Shown here piece by piece: positions 26,196 to 33,753 of a stretch of 64,000 nt of DNA (position 1 is the stretch's first letter; each line of letters opens with the position of its first letter). The notes beneath the pieces are model-generated. The model was not told the origin of the DNA. It searched no databases and saw only the letters and a program-made list of their open reading frames with translations. A program made the translations under genes and the position numbers. This DNA is from an uncultured Planctomycetota bacterium (GTDB lineage Bacteria; Planctomycetota; Phycisphaerae; UBA1845; Fen-1342): assembly GCA_900696525.1 (NCBI GenBank), contig CAADGL010000016.1, positions 165,720-229,719 of the forward strand. The letters are read 5' to 3'.

Positions 26196-27524
26196 TCACG
26201 GCGTCGGCGCCGTGCTCGACGCGGGAAGCCCGTCGGCGAGCACGTCCTCGATGGCCCGGCTGAAGACGTCGATCTCTTCCAGCGTCGTGTAGACGTTGGG
26301 GGTGACGCGGAGGCCGCGGACGTTGGCGTAGTCGATGCCCGTGGTCATGATGCGGTGCCGGCTCCAGAGATGTCCGACCAGCTTCTCGTGGTCGACGCCG
26401 TCGAGCCTCATCGTGGCGATCCCGCAGCCGTGCTCCGCGTCCAGGCGCGTCGCGAAGTGCACGCGCTTGTCCTCGGCCAGCCGCCGCGCCCAGCGGTCGC
26501 GCAGATATCGCAGGCGGGCCTCCTTGCGCCGCGGACCAATCGCGTTGTGCAGCGTCAGCGCCTCGGCCACGGCGAGGTAGTTGGCCGCCGGGTGCGTGCC
26601 GATTTCCTCGAACTTGCGGATGCTGTCGGAGCGCGGCTCCGGCGCCGCCATCAGCGGCCAGAGGCCGGCGATCTTGTCCTTCCGCACGGACAGAAAGCCC
26701 GTTCCGTGCGGTGCCGTCAGCCACTTGTGCAGGCTCGTGCCGTAGTAGTCGCAGCCAAGGTCGTCACGCTTGAAGGCGATGTGCGCGAACGCGTGCGCCC
26801 CGTCCACGATCACCGGAATGCCGTGCTCGCGGCCCAGCGCGCAGAGCTCGCGAACCGGCAGTATCTCCCCGGTCACGAACACGACGTGCGAAACGAGCAT
26901 GACCTTCGTCCGCGGCGTGATCCGCTCCCGAAACGCCTGCACCGCGTCCGCCGGGTCCTGCAACGGAACATCGAGCGGCGCCAACACCAGCCGGATGCCG
27001 TCGCGCCGCTCCCGCTGCCGGTAGGCGTTGATCATCCGCGGGTAGTCGTGCTCGCTGGTCAGAACCTCGTCGCCCGCCCGCAGGTCCATGCCGAAGATGC
27101 ACGTCTCCAGCGCCTCGCTGGCGTTCCGCGTGATCGCCAGCTCCTCAGCCTCGCACCCGAAGGCCCGCGCCAACCCCGCCCGCACCGTCTCCACCTGCGG
27201 ATCCTGCACCGCCCACAGGTGCCGCGCCGGCGCCGTGTTCGCGTACTCCAGGTGCCGACGCAGCGCCTCCTGAACCACGCGCGGCGACGGGCTCACCCCG
27301 CCGTTGTTCAGGTTGATGATGCTCCGGTCGACGGCGAACGCCTGCTGAATCTCGATCCAGAAGTCCTCGTCACGCGCCAACTCCTCCGCCGGACGATCCC
27401 CCGCGCGCCGCTGCGCCGCGGCGACGTGCTCCAACCCGTCCGCGCGCAGGAACCAGCCCCCCAGCGCGCCCACGGCGGCGGCGCCCCGCAGAAACCCCCG
27501 ACGAGACGGCCCGACAATCCTCAT
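26196..27524 (-). CDS. Tat-exported class V aminotransferase (isopenicillin-N epimerase-like)
   Basis: A 442-residue PLP enzyme. Residues 7-14 are a twin-arginine signal (SRRGFLRG) followed by a hydrophobic stretch, so it is probably exported folded. The class V fold is clear: INLNNGGVSPSPRVV, TRNASEALETCIFG, SEHDYPRMINAYRQRERRDG, VIVDGAHAFAHI (Asp binding the pyridine N), and the PLP lysine K267 in GTSLHKWLTAPHG. The C-terminal part has RVTPNVYTTLEEIDVF. ATG 27524 is favoured by GGAG six bases upstream over GTG at 27536. Related enzymes are cysteine desulfurase-like or epimerase-like; the substrate is unknown. Confidence 0.87.
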   Translation of the reverse strand: MRIVGPSRRGFLRGAAAVGALGGWFLRADGLEHVAAAQRRAGDRPAEELARDEDFWIEIQQAFAVDRSIINLNNGGVSPSPRVVQEALRRHLEYANTAPARHLWAVQDPQVETVRAGLARAFGCEAEELAITRNASEALETCIFGMDLRAGDEVLTSEHDYPRMINAYRQRERRDGIRLVLAPLDVPLQDPADAVQAFRERITPRTKVMLVSHVVFVTGEILPVRELCALGREHGIPVIVDGAHAFAHIAFKRDDLGCDYYGTSLHKWLTAPHGTGFLSVRKDKIAGLWPLMAAPEPRSDSIRKFEEIGTHPAANYLAVAEALTLHNAIGPRRKEARLRYLRDRWARRLAEDKRVHFATRLDAEHGCGIATMRLDGVDHEKLVGHLWSRHRIMTTGIDYANVRGLRVTPNVYTTLEEIDVFSRAIEDVLADGLPASSTAPTP

Positions 27525-27697
27525 GCGTCGCTCCACCAGCGGAAGAATGCGCGGTGAACTATACCCGCCTTGGCCGCAACCCGCGCCGTCGCTGCGCCTG
27601 GCTCCGGCAGGACGCGCAGGCCGGTCGCGGTCCGAACTCTGGGCCGAGCGCCGGCCGCCCCGCCGTGGTACAATCCTGTCAACCCGGGAGGATCACG

Positions 27698-28951
27698 ATG
27701 AAGCGCCTCGCACGTTCTCGCGCCGCGCGCCACACGCAGACTGCCGTCGCCGTCCGGCCCAGGCACGTTCGGTCCTCGAGCCCGCTGGCAACCGCGCTGG
27801 CCCTGCTCTGCGTGGCAGGGGCCGGCCTGCCGGCGGAGGCGCAGCCGCCGGACGCGCTCCAACGACTCGCGGCCCTGCACGAACGCCTGTTGGAGAAGGC
27901 CGCGACGGCGCTCTCGATCGACGACGGCTTTCGGGCCCTCAACGAGCTCGAGGACCTGGAACTCGACCTGCCGAAGCTGCCTGCCAGGCCGCGCGCCCAG
28001 GCGCTGGAGACGGAGATCATGGCCGCGCTGGCCGCCGGCGACGCGGCCCGGGCCCTGGCGCGCGCCGCCGAGCTTCGCGCCGCCCCGCGCGACCCCCTCG
28101 TGCTCCAGATGTTGTCTTATCGCTGCGCCGTCGCGGCCGGCGACGCGAAGCAGGCCCGGGCCGCGCTCGACGCGACCGCGCAGAACAAGGCCGCGCACGT
28201 CGACCCCGCCGACGTGACCCGGGCCCGCGAAGCCCTCGACCGCGTCGGCACGCAGGTTCCGGCGGAACTTCTGGCCAAGCTCACAGGGGTGACGTCCGGC
28301 CCGCGCAAGGCCATCGTCCTCGACTTCTGGAATACTCGGAAAGCCCCGCCGGATGCCGCCGTTCAAGGACTCAGCGCCCTGCGCGCCGACTTCGAGACCG
28401 AGCTCGCCTTCGAGCTGATCGGCGTCAACACCGACGGCCCCGCCGGCGGGCAGAAAGCGCGCGATGCGGCCAGGCAGCGCGGCTACGAATGGAAGCAGCA
28501 CTTCGACGCCGAGCCCGCCGGTGCGGCAACGAAGCTGCTCCAGCCGCGCGACCCGCCGTGGCTCGTCCTGATCGACAGCCGCGGCTTCGTGCGGGCCGTC
28601 GGCTCCGGCGCCGATCCGGCGCTTACGTACGCCGTGCGGGCCGCCGTCGCCGAAGCGCGCGGCGATCATGAGTACGTGGCGCCGGTCACGGTGAAGGGCG
28701 AGCGGGTCGGGCCGGCGCCGGCCGCGAGCGGTGGGCCGGTCGCCAAGGCCGGCGGCAAGAAGGACGACGCCGGGTCGTGGGATCAGTTGCCGAGCAACCC
28801 GGACGCGGCGGCGAAGCTGAACACGGCCCGTGCGTTCATGAAGACAGGCAAGCGGAAGGACGCCAAGCGGCTGCTGGAGGAGATCATTCGCGACTACCCG
28901 GGCACGCGCGAGGCGCACCTGGCCCAGGAGCTGATCGAAGACATCCGCTGA
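27698..28951 (+). CDS. Secreted thioredoxin-fold / TPR-like protein
   Basis: A 417-residue exported protein. A long basic leader precedes the hydrophobic segment LATALALLCVAGAGLPAEAQ. An alpha-helical, Ala-rich middle (ARALARAAELRAAPRDPLVLQMLSYRCAVAAGDAKQARAAL) looks like helical repeats. A thioredoxin-like fold follows (KAIVLDFWNTRKAPPDAAV, FELIGVNTDGP, DPPWLVLIDSRGFVRAVGS) in which the catalytic CxxC is absent. A C-terminal helical repeat (AKLNTARAFMKTGKRKDAKRLLEEIIRDYPGTREAHLAQ) reads like one TPR. ATG 27698 has GGGAGG upstream, and TACAAT at 27669-27674 is a possible -10 box. It is convergent with the aldolase gene. Confidence 0.75.
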   Translation: MKRLARSRAARHTQTAVAVRPRHVRSSSPLATALALLCVAGAGLPAEAQPPDALQRLAALHERLLEKAATALSIDDGFRALNELEDLELDLPKLPARPRAQALETEIMAALAAGDAARALARAAELRAAPRDPLVLQMLSYRCAVAAGDAKQARAALDATAQNKAAHVDPADVTRAREALDRVGTQVPAELLAKLTGVTSGPRKAIVLDFWNTRKAPPDAAVQGLSALRADFETELAFELIGVNTDGPAGGQKARDAARQRGYEWKQHFDAEPAGAATKLLQPRDPPWLVLIDSRGFVRAVGSGADPALTYAVRAAVAEARGDHEYVAPVTVKGERVGPAPAASGGPVAKAGGKKDDAGSWDQLPSNPDAAAKLNTARAFMKTGKRKDAKRLLEEIIRDYPGTREAHLAQELIEDIR

Positions 28952-28970
28952 GTGCCCCCCCGGCGCGCGG

Positions 28971-28991
28971 CGCCGATCGCCGGGATCGGCG
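28971..28991. terminator. Bidirectional terminator-like hairpin
   Basis: CGCCGATC (28971-28978) pairs perfectly with GATCGGCG (28984-28991) around a five-base loop. It sits between the stops of two convergent genes (28951 and 29027). There is no T-tract, so rho-independent action is uncertain. Confidence 0.45.
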
Positions 28992-29026
28992 TCGCCCCAC
29001 CGGCGCGCAGCGCGCCGCCCGCCGCG

Positions 29027-29752
29027 TCACGGGCCCGGTGCGCCCGGTTTTCCGAAACCCGGATTGACGTACAGCGGCGTGGAGCCGTCGGCGCGCGGGT
29101 CCGCGGCCATGCCGAATGCGGCCCGCAGCGCCAGCAGCTCGCGCACCTTGTCCTCGGGCAGGCGCTCCACGTGGCCCAGCAGCCGCGCCAGCATCAGCAT
29201 CCGGCAATACGAGTCGAGCATCTCGGTGTACCAGTAGGCGCGCTCCAGGTCCGCCGCCCAGCTCACCGTCCCATGATTGCTCAGCACGCACGCCGTCGCC
29301 TGCCCCACGAACGGCCGCACGCTCGCGGCGAACGCCTCGCTGCCGGGCGTCTCGTACGCGGCCCGCGGCACGACGCCCAGGAACACCTCGCCCTCGGGCA
29401 GCACGCCGGTCGGGATGTCCACGCGCGCGATGCCGAAGGCCGTCGCGTGCGGCGGGTGGCAATGCACAACGGCGCGGGTCTGCGGATCCCCGCGGTAGAT
29501 CTCCAGGTGCAGCAGGATCTCGCTGGTGCGCGGCCGGTCGCCGCTGAGCCTGCGGCCGTTCATGTCCACGGTGCAAAGGTCGGCCGGCGACATGAAGCCC
29601 TTGCAGATCAGCGTCGGCGTGCAGAGCACGGCGTCGGGCGAAAGACGGATCGACAGGTTGCCGTCGTTCCCCGAGGCGAAGCCGCGCGCGTACAGCCGGC
29701 GGCCGATCTCGCAGATCAGCGCGCGCGCCGCATCCTCCGTCAGCGCCGACAT
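29027..29752 (-). CDS. Class II aldolase/adducin-family protein (fuculose-phosphate aldolase-like)
   Basis: A 241-residue zinc-dependent aldolase. Typical segments are GRRLYARGFASGNDGNLSIRL (substrate phosphate/GNxS motif), TPTLICKGFMSPADL, Glu79 in TSEILLH, the zinc ligands in VVHCHPPHATAFG (H97, H99) and a third histidine in VLSNHGTVSW. Length fits the L-fuculose-1-phosphate/L-ribulose-5-phosphate family. The start is uncertain: ATG 29752 has a weak GGGA upstream, and the ATG at 29773 would reach the edge of the dispersed repeat. The repeat copy lies directly upstream and may carry its promoter. The substrate is not determinable. Confidence 0.88.
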   Translation of the reverse strand: MSALTEDAARALICEIGRRLYARGFASGNDGNLSIRLSPDAVLCTPTLICKGFMSPADLCTVDMNGRRLSGDRPRTSEILLHLEIYRGDPQTRAVVHCHPPHATAFGIARVDIPTGVLPEGEVFLGVVPRAAYETPGSEAFAASVRPFVGQATACVLSNHGTVSWAADLERAYWYTEMLDSYCRMLMLARLLGHVERLPEDKVRELLALRAAFGMAADPRADGSTPLYVNPGFGKPGAPGP

Positions 29753-29773
29753 GACGCTATCCCGGGAGCCCAT

Positions 29774-29878
29774 CCGAGCCGCGCCCGCAAGGAAGCGGTT
29801 GCCACGGAAGGCCTGCGGTTTTCAATCGATCGCAGTTGCATCGGCTCTTATCGTATCAGCGACCCGGTTCTGGGATAG
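29774..29878 (-). repeat. Dispersed repeat, long copy 2 (upstream of the aldolase gene)
   Basis: Reverse-oriented copy of 18298-18402, 105 bases, gap-free, 85/105 identical by hand count. The 29-base conserved end (29774-29802) differs from copy 1 at one base. Relative to the downstream aldolase gene it has the same orientation as copy 1 has to the glycosidase gene. TACGAT with a TATCC element ending 17 bases before it is conserved, and may be a -10/-35-like pair. Confidence 0.75.
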
Positions 29879-29895
29879 CCTCATGTCATGCCCCC

Positions 29896-30423
29896 TCAAC
29901 CTGCCGCAAGGAACGCGACGATCGCCGCTCCGAACGCGGGAAGGTCCGCCGGCCGCCGGCTGGTCACGAAGTGGCGATCGACAACGACCGGGGCGTCCAC
30001 CCACTCGGCGCCGGCATTGACGAGGTCGTCGCGGATGCCCGGTGTGCTGGTCATGCGCACGCCGCGGCACACGCCCGCTGAGATCATGATCCACGGACCG
30101 TGACAGATGCTGGCCACCAGCTTGCCGGCGCGCGCGAAGTGCCGCGTCAGCTCGAGCACATGCGCATCCCGCCGCAACTTGTCCGGCATCCAGCCGCCCG
30201 GAATGACCATCCCCGCGAAGCCGTCGCCGCGCAGCTCGGCGACCGCCGCGTCGCTGCGGCAGGGATAGCCGTGCTTGCCGGCATAGGTGTGGCCGGCGAC
30301 CTGGCCGGCGATCACGACCGCCGCGCCCGCTTCCTCGAGCCGCAGCTTCGGATACCAGAGCTCCAGGTCTTCGTAATCATCACCGGCCAGGCAGACGACG
30401 CGACGGCCGTCGAGTGAGCCCAC
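29896..30423 (-). CDS. DJ-1/PfpI-family protein
   Basis: A 175-residue protein of the class I glutamine-amidotransferase-like superfamily. It starts GRRVVCLAGDDYEDLELWYPKLRLEEAGA with Glu18 in the conserved position, then GYPCRSD, GMVIPGGWMPDKLRRDAHVL and the nucleophile elbow SICHGPW (Cys107, His108), and ends with VTSRRPADLPAFGAAIVAFL. PfpI members are proteases, deglycases or stress chaperones; the activity here is not known. GTG 30423 is chosen because AAGGAGG lies upstream; the frame is open to 30615 but that stretch is repeat DNA. Confidence 0.9.
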   Translation of the reverse strand: MGSLDGRRVVCLAGDDYEDLELWYPKLRLEEAGAAVVIAGQVAGHTYAGKHGYPCRSDAAVAELRGDGFAGMVIPGGWMPDKLRRDAHVLELTRHFARAGKLVASICHGPWIMISAGVCRGVRMTSTPGIRDDLVNAGAEWVDAPVVVDRHFVTSRRPADLPAFGAAIVAFLAAG

Positions 30424-30538
30424 TGCCGACCTCCTTCGCCCGAGGCTGACGGGAAAGGGAACAGAGCAGCATCCGTCCGGATCGAAGCTTATCGAGACGC
30501 TCCGTGGCTGGGAAGGGTGTGCGGCGCGCGTACGAGCC

Positions 30539-30629
30539 GCGAGCGCCAGCGAGTGGAGTCGCGCCCTCCTCGGGCCGTTACCGCGCGCCGCGGCGCCTGC
30601 CATTCGCGACCCCACGCGCTGGCGCTCGC
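30539..30629. repeat. Inverted repeat in the gap before the DJ-1 gene
   Basis: GCGAGCGCCAGCGAGTGG (30539-30556) pairs with CCACGCGCTGGCGCTCGC (30612-30629) with one mismatch in 18. It lies between the cytochrome gene stop (30655) and the DJ-1 start (30423), so it could be a cytochrome terminator. The related phrase CCGCGAGCACCAGCGAGCG occurs at about 18256-18274, suggesting another dispersed element. No gene is seen in 30424-30654. Confidence 0.55.
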
Positions 30630-30654
30630 CGTTCGGGTGCTTCGTTCGCGCCGG

Positions 30655-33228
30655 CTACGGGCATTGTGCGCCGAAGTTCGCCAGCAGCAGCCCGAGGTCC
30701 GATTGCGTCACGCAGCCGTCGCCGGTCAGGTCCGCGGCCGGGTTGTAGGCCGGGTCGCCTTCGCAGGCGCCGAACGCCGAAAGCACCAGCCCGAGGTCCG
30801 ACTGGTCCACGTCGCCGTCGCCGTCGGCGTCGCCGTCCAGCGCGGCCCAGACGGCGATGGTCGCCGTGACGACCAGCTCGGGCGGGCACTTCCCATGTTC
30901 GCTCCAGGCGTCGTACATGAACTGGCCGGCGGAGTTCGTCGTGTTCCTGTCGCGCAGGAACTCGACGTACTCCTTGCTCGTGCTCTGGTAGTACAAGGTC
31001 ACTTCGGCGGTCGCCGCACACGTGGGCACAAGGTAGTGCGTGTCGTCCCAGAACTGCCCGTCTGAATACACCGCGCCGACCGGCGCGCCGCCGAACTGGG
31101 CGAAGCCGGCGTTGGTGAAGCCGCGCGGCGGGATGCGGTTGTCCTTGAAGATCTTGTTGTTGAGCACGAAGTGGAAGGACGGGCCGGGCGGCACGCCGAC
31201 GAGCGGCGCCGTGATCTCATCAAGCCCGGGCTTGGCTTCGTAGACCTTGATCTGCGGGTCGAGCGCGAGCACGCCCGTCTCGAGGTCGTAGGCCCCGGAC
31301 TCGCCCAGCAGCGTCATGCCCGCGTCGTAGAAGCGCACGTTGAGCCACATCCGCCGGCCCTCCGGGTAGCCGGTGGGCAGCTTGTGGCCGCTGTTGTTCG
31401 TGACCCGCACGCGCAGCTCGCCGCCTTGCTGCTCAACGGCCAGCTCCGCCGCGTTCTGAAGCATGTAGCGCGCCCGCAGCACACCCGCCTGGATCGCCGC
31501 CGGATCGACCTCCAGCGGCAGGTCCGGGTAGAGCGCGGGCAGCAGGCTGGCCAGCCAGGCGCTGCCGCCGGTCATATCGTGCAACGGCAGGTCGTCGCGC
31601 AGCGGCGCCTCCGGAAAGTTGCACCCGCGGCCCGTTACGGCCCGCATGTGACAGTCCTGGCACGAACTCACGTAGACGCGGTTGCCGCCGAACTGCGGCG
31701 CGTAGACGCCCTGCGGCGTGTTGTACTCGCTGTGCAGCCACTCGCTGTAGGTGCGCTCGATCGGCATGAGGACGTGGGCCGAGAAGCTCGCGGGCCGGGT
31801 GTCGAAGGCGTTCGGCACGTAGTTGCCCTGCGCGTCTTTCTCGAACGCCGGGTTGCTCACGTCGTGACACGTGCCGCAGAACGCCGCCTCGCGGTGGAAC
31901 GGCGACACGAGGATGGGGTGGCCCAGGCCGGCGTCCTGGAACGGGCCGCGTCGCGTCCCTGCCGGATCGGCCACGAACATGCCGTTGCCGAAGTCGAGCG
32001 GCGGATCGACGAGGCCCGCGAGGATGGCCTGGTCCACCGCCGGGTTCTCGTTCGGGTCGAAGATCGGATCGACCATGCGATGGCACAGGTCGCACGAGAC
32101 GCCCATGTGGTCGGCGTCGATCATCTGCGAGCCGTCGGTGGGCACCGAGCGGCCGCGCATCCACCCCGCCGGAAGATGGCAGCGCAGGCAAAGGTCGCCG
32201 GAGTCCGGCGCGTCCTGGTTGGCGATGGCCATGCAGGCCTCGAAGAGCGGATCGCGCGAGGCGTGCGCCATCATGCTGCCCTTCCAGTTGAACCAGGGCT
32301 CGACCGCGGGCGCGTAGTTGCCGTGGCAGGCGCTGCACGACAGCGCGTCGATCAGCGTCCCGCCCTCGAAGGGCTGCGAGCCCGGAAGGTCGAAGTCGCG
32401 CAAGGTCGTCGGCACGGTTCCACCCGGCGGCGCGGCGACGCTGAACGGCGCGTTGCTGTCGTCATGAGCCACGTTCAGGGCATTGTCGGTGGCGACCACG
32501 CGCACGATCGCCTGCGCCGTCGGACGGTTGGGCACGTACATCACGTGAGCGCCCGTGTTGGCCAGCGCCTCGGCCATCGGGCGGAACGTCGCGCCGCCAT
32601 CGTCAGACAGGAACAGATCAATACGCGCGATGCCGCTGGCGTCGCTGGCCGTCCATTGCACCGTGATCGGCGCGTTGCCCACCGCCAGCTCCCCTCCATT
32701 GGGCGCGACCAGCGTGACGTCGGGCGGCTGCGTATCCGCGCCCTGCACCGGCACAAGGTGACTCTGGATGTCCGCCAGGCTCACGCCCGAGACGTTCTGC
32801 ACGTTTCCCGGCGTCAGGCCCGGGAACGTCGGCGTGTTCGAGAAGTTGACCGTGTCCGTCACCTCGATCAGCGTCGTGTAGCCGTCGCCGTCGGCGTCCA
32901 CGTTCTCAACCGACATGATCGCCTGCCGGCGGCCGTTCGGGTTGTTCGGAAAGCCCGGCAGCGCCGCCTCTACCTGCTGCCCATAAGGGTTACGCGGCCC
33001 GCCGCCGCCGAAGCTGTAGTGGCACACGCCGCAGTGCACCGGGTGGCTCGGCACGGTGTCGATGGCGGAGCCGACGGCGGCAGGATAGACCTGGAAGAAC
33101 GCGTCGCGAATGTTCTGGCGGGCGAGCGAGGCGGGCACGTCAAGCAACGCGGCGAGCACAAGGAAGAACGTGACACAGCACAGGATCGGGAACAACTCGC
33201 GTCTTGGAAACCACGGTTCCGTCAGCAT
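30655..33228 (-). CDS. Secreted hexahaem c-type cytochrome with Ig-like domain and C-terminal dockerin
   Basis: An 857-residue exported electron-transfer protein. After an N-terminal signal (ELFPILCCVTFFLVLAALLDVPASLA) there are six CxxCH haem sites at residues 66-70, 298-302, 347-351, 379-383, 451-455 and 523-527. A thrombospondin/EF-hand-like loop (VDADGDGYTTLIEV) and an Ig-like domain (PDVTLVAPNGGELAVGNAPITVQWTASD) separate the first haem from the rest. The C-terminal ~330 residues are beta-rich, then two dockerin loops (GDADGDGDVDQSDLGLVLSAFG, ADLTGDGCVTQSDLGLLLANFG) end in CP. ATG 33228 has AGGAGG upstream; the open frame extends to 33651 into repeat DNA. The partner and reaction are unknown. 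Confidence 0.88.
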   Translation of the reverse strand: MLTEPWFPRRELFPILCCVTFFLVLAALLDVPASLARQNIRDAFFQVYPAAVGSAIDTVPSHPVHCGVCHYSFGGGGPRNPYGQQVEAALPGFPNNPNGRRQAIMSVENVDADGDGYTTLIEVTDTVNFSNTPTFPGLTPGNVQNVSGVSLADIQSHLVPVQGADTQPPDVTLVAPNGGELAVGNAPITVQWTASDASGIARIDLFLSDDGGATFRPMAEALANTGAHVMYVPNRPTAQAIVRVVATDNALNVAHDDSNAPFSVAAPPGGTVPTTLRDFDLPGSQPFEGGTLIDALSCSACHGNYAPAVEPWFNWKGSMMAHASRDPLFEACMAIANQDAPDSGDLCLRCHLPAGWMRGRSVPTDGSQMIDADHMGVSCDLCHRMVDPIFDPNENPAVDQAILAGLVDPPLDFGNGMFVADPAGTRRGPFQDAGLGHPILVSPFHREAAFCGTCHDVSNPAFEKDAQGNYVPNAFDTRPASFSAHVLMPIERTYSEWLHSEYNTPQGVYAPQFGGNRVYVSSCQDCHMRAVTGRGCNFPEAPLRDDLPLHDMTGGSAWLASLLPALYPDLPLEVDPAAIQAGVLRARYMLQNAAELAVEQQGGELRVRVTNNSGHKLPTGYPEGRRMWLNVRFYDAGMTLLGESGAYDLETGVLALDPQIKVYEAKPGLDEITAPLVGVPPGPSFHFVLNNKIFKDNRIPPRGFTNAGFAQFGGAPVGAVYSDGQFWDDTHYLVPTCAATAEVTLYYQSTSKEYVEFLRDRNTTNSAGQFMYDAWSEHGKCPPELVVTATIAVWAALDGDADGDGDVDQSDLGLVLSAFGACEGDPAYNPAADLTGDGCVTQSDLGLLLANFGAQCP

Positions 33229-33420
33229 GATTGCGACCTCCTGACGGGAGCAGACAGACGGTGGCCGCACCGCATCCGGCACGCGCCGATCGGCGCAGAC
33301 TTGCTGGTTTGGTAGGATGCATGGCAAGGGACGTGCCGACCGGCGCCCTGGCGCCGCGCGGGGCGGTCTTGCGGGCCCCGGTCGCGCCCTCTCGAACCTG
33401 GCCCGCGCCTCCTGTTCCGC

Positions 33421-33513
33421 GCCGCGTCCGTGAGAGGTCTTTGCCCGATCCGAGCCGCGCCCGTGAGAGGTCTCGCGTGATCCGAGCCGCGCCCGTGAGG
33501 TAGCGGTTGCGCC
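33421..33513 (-). repeat. Threefold tandem repeat containing a dispersed-repeat copy (gap 33229-33753)
   Basis: Units of about 32 bases begin GCCGCG at 33421, 33454 and 33486, each followed by a near-identical TCCGTGAG or CCCGTGAG and, in two units, AGGTCT. The last unit (33482-33510) is, on the minus strand, a 29-base dispersed-repeat copy with three mismatches to 29774-29802. The array is upstream of and points toward the cytochrome gene. The rest of the 525-base gap contains no supported gene. A perfect 9-bp hairpin at 33564-33587 lies downstream of the RHS gene and may help terminate it. Confidence 0.6.
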
Positions 33514-33753
33514 GGCCGAGCCCGAGATCTTTGCCCGGCCAGGCTCCGGCAGCGAGGTGCTGCGCCGCGCCGCCCTCCCGGCGCGGCCCGTGCCCTCGGA
33601 TCCATGGGCGAGATTCCGCGATCGGCCCCTCCTTTGCGCGGTCTTCCTCACCGAGCGTACCTGCTGTGCGGACCGGCGCCGAGTGTGTTGCTCGGTCGAG
33701 ACTGCCCGCGATCGCGTAGCGCGGCAGAGGTCGCCGGGCGCTCGGCACCACCA

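Noticed and set aside
33421..33513. CRISPR-like array
   Set aside because: Only three units, variable sequence, no distinct equal-length spacers and no cas genes in the window.
33640..33651. Longer start for the hexahaem cytochrome (ATG at 33651)
   Set aside because: The extra 141 residues are translated repeat DNA, Arg/Gly-rich, and would bury the signal peptide.
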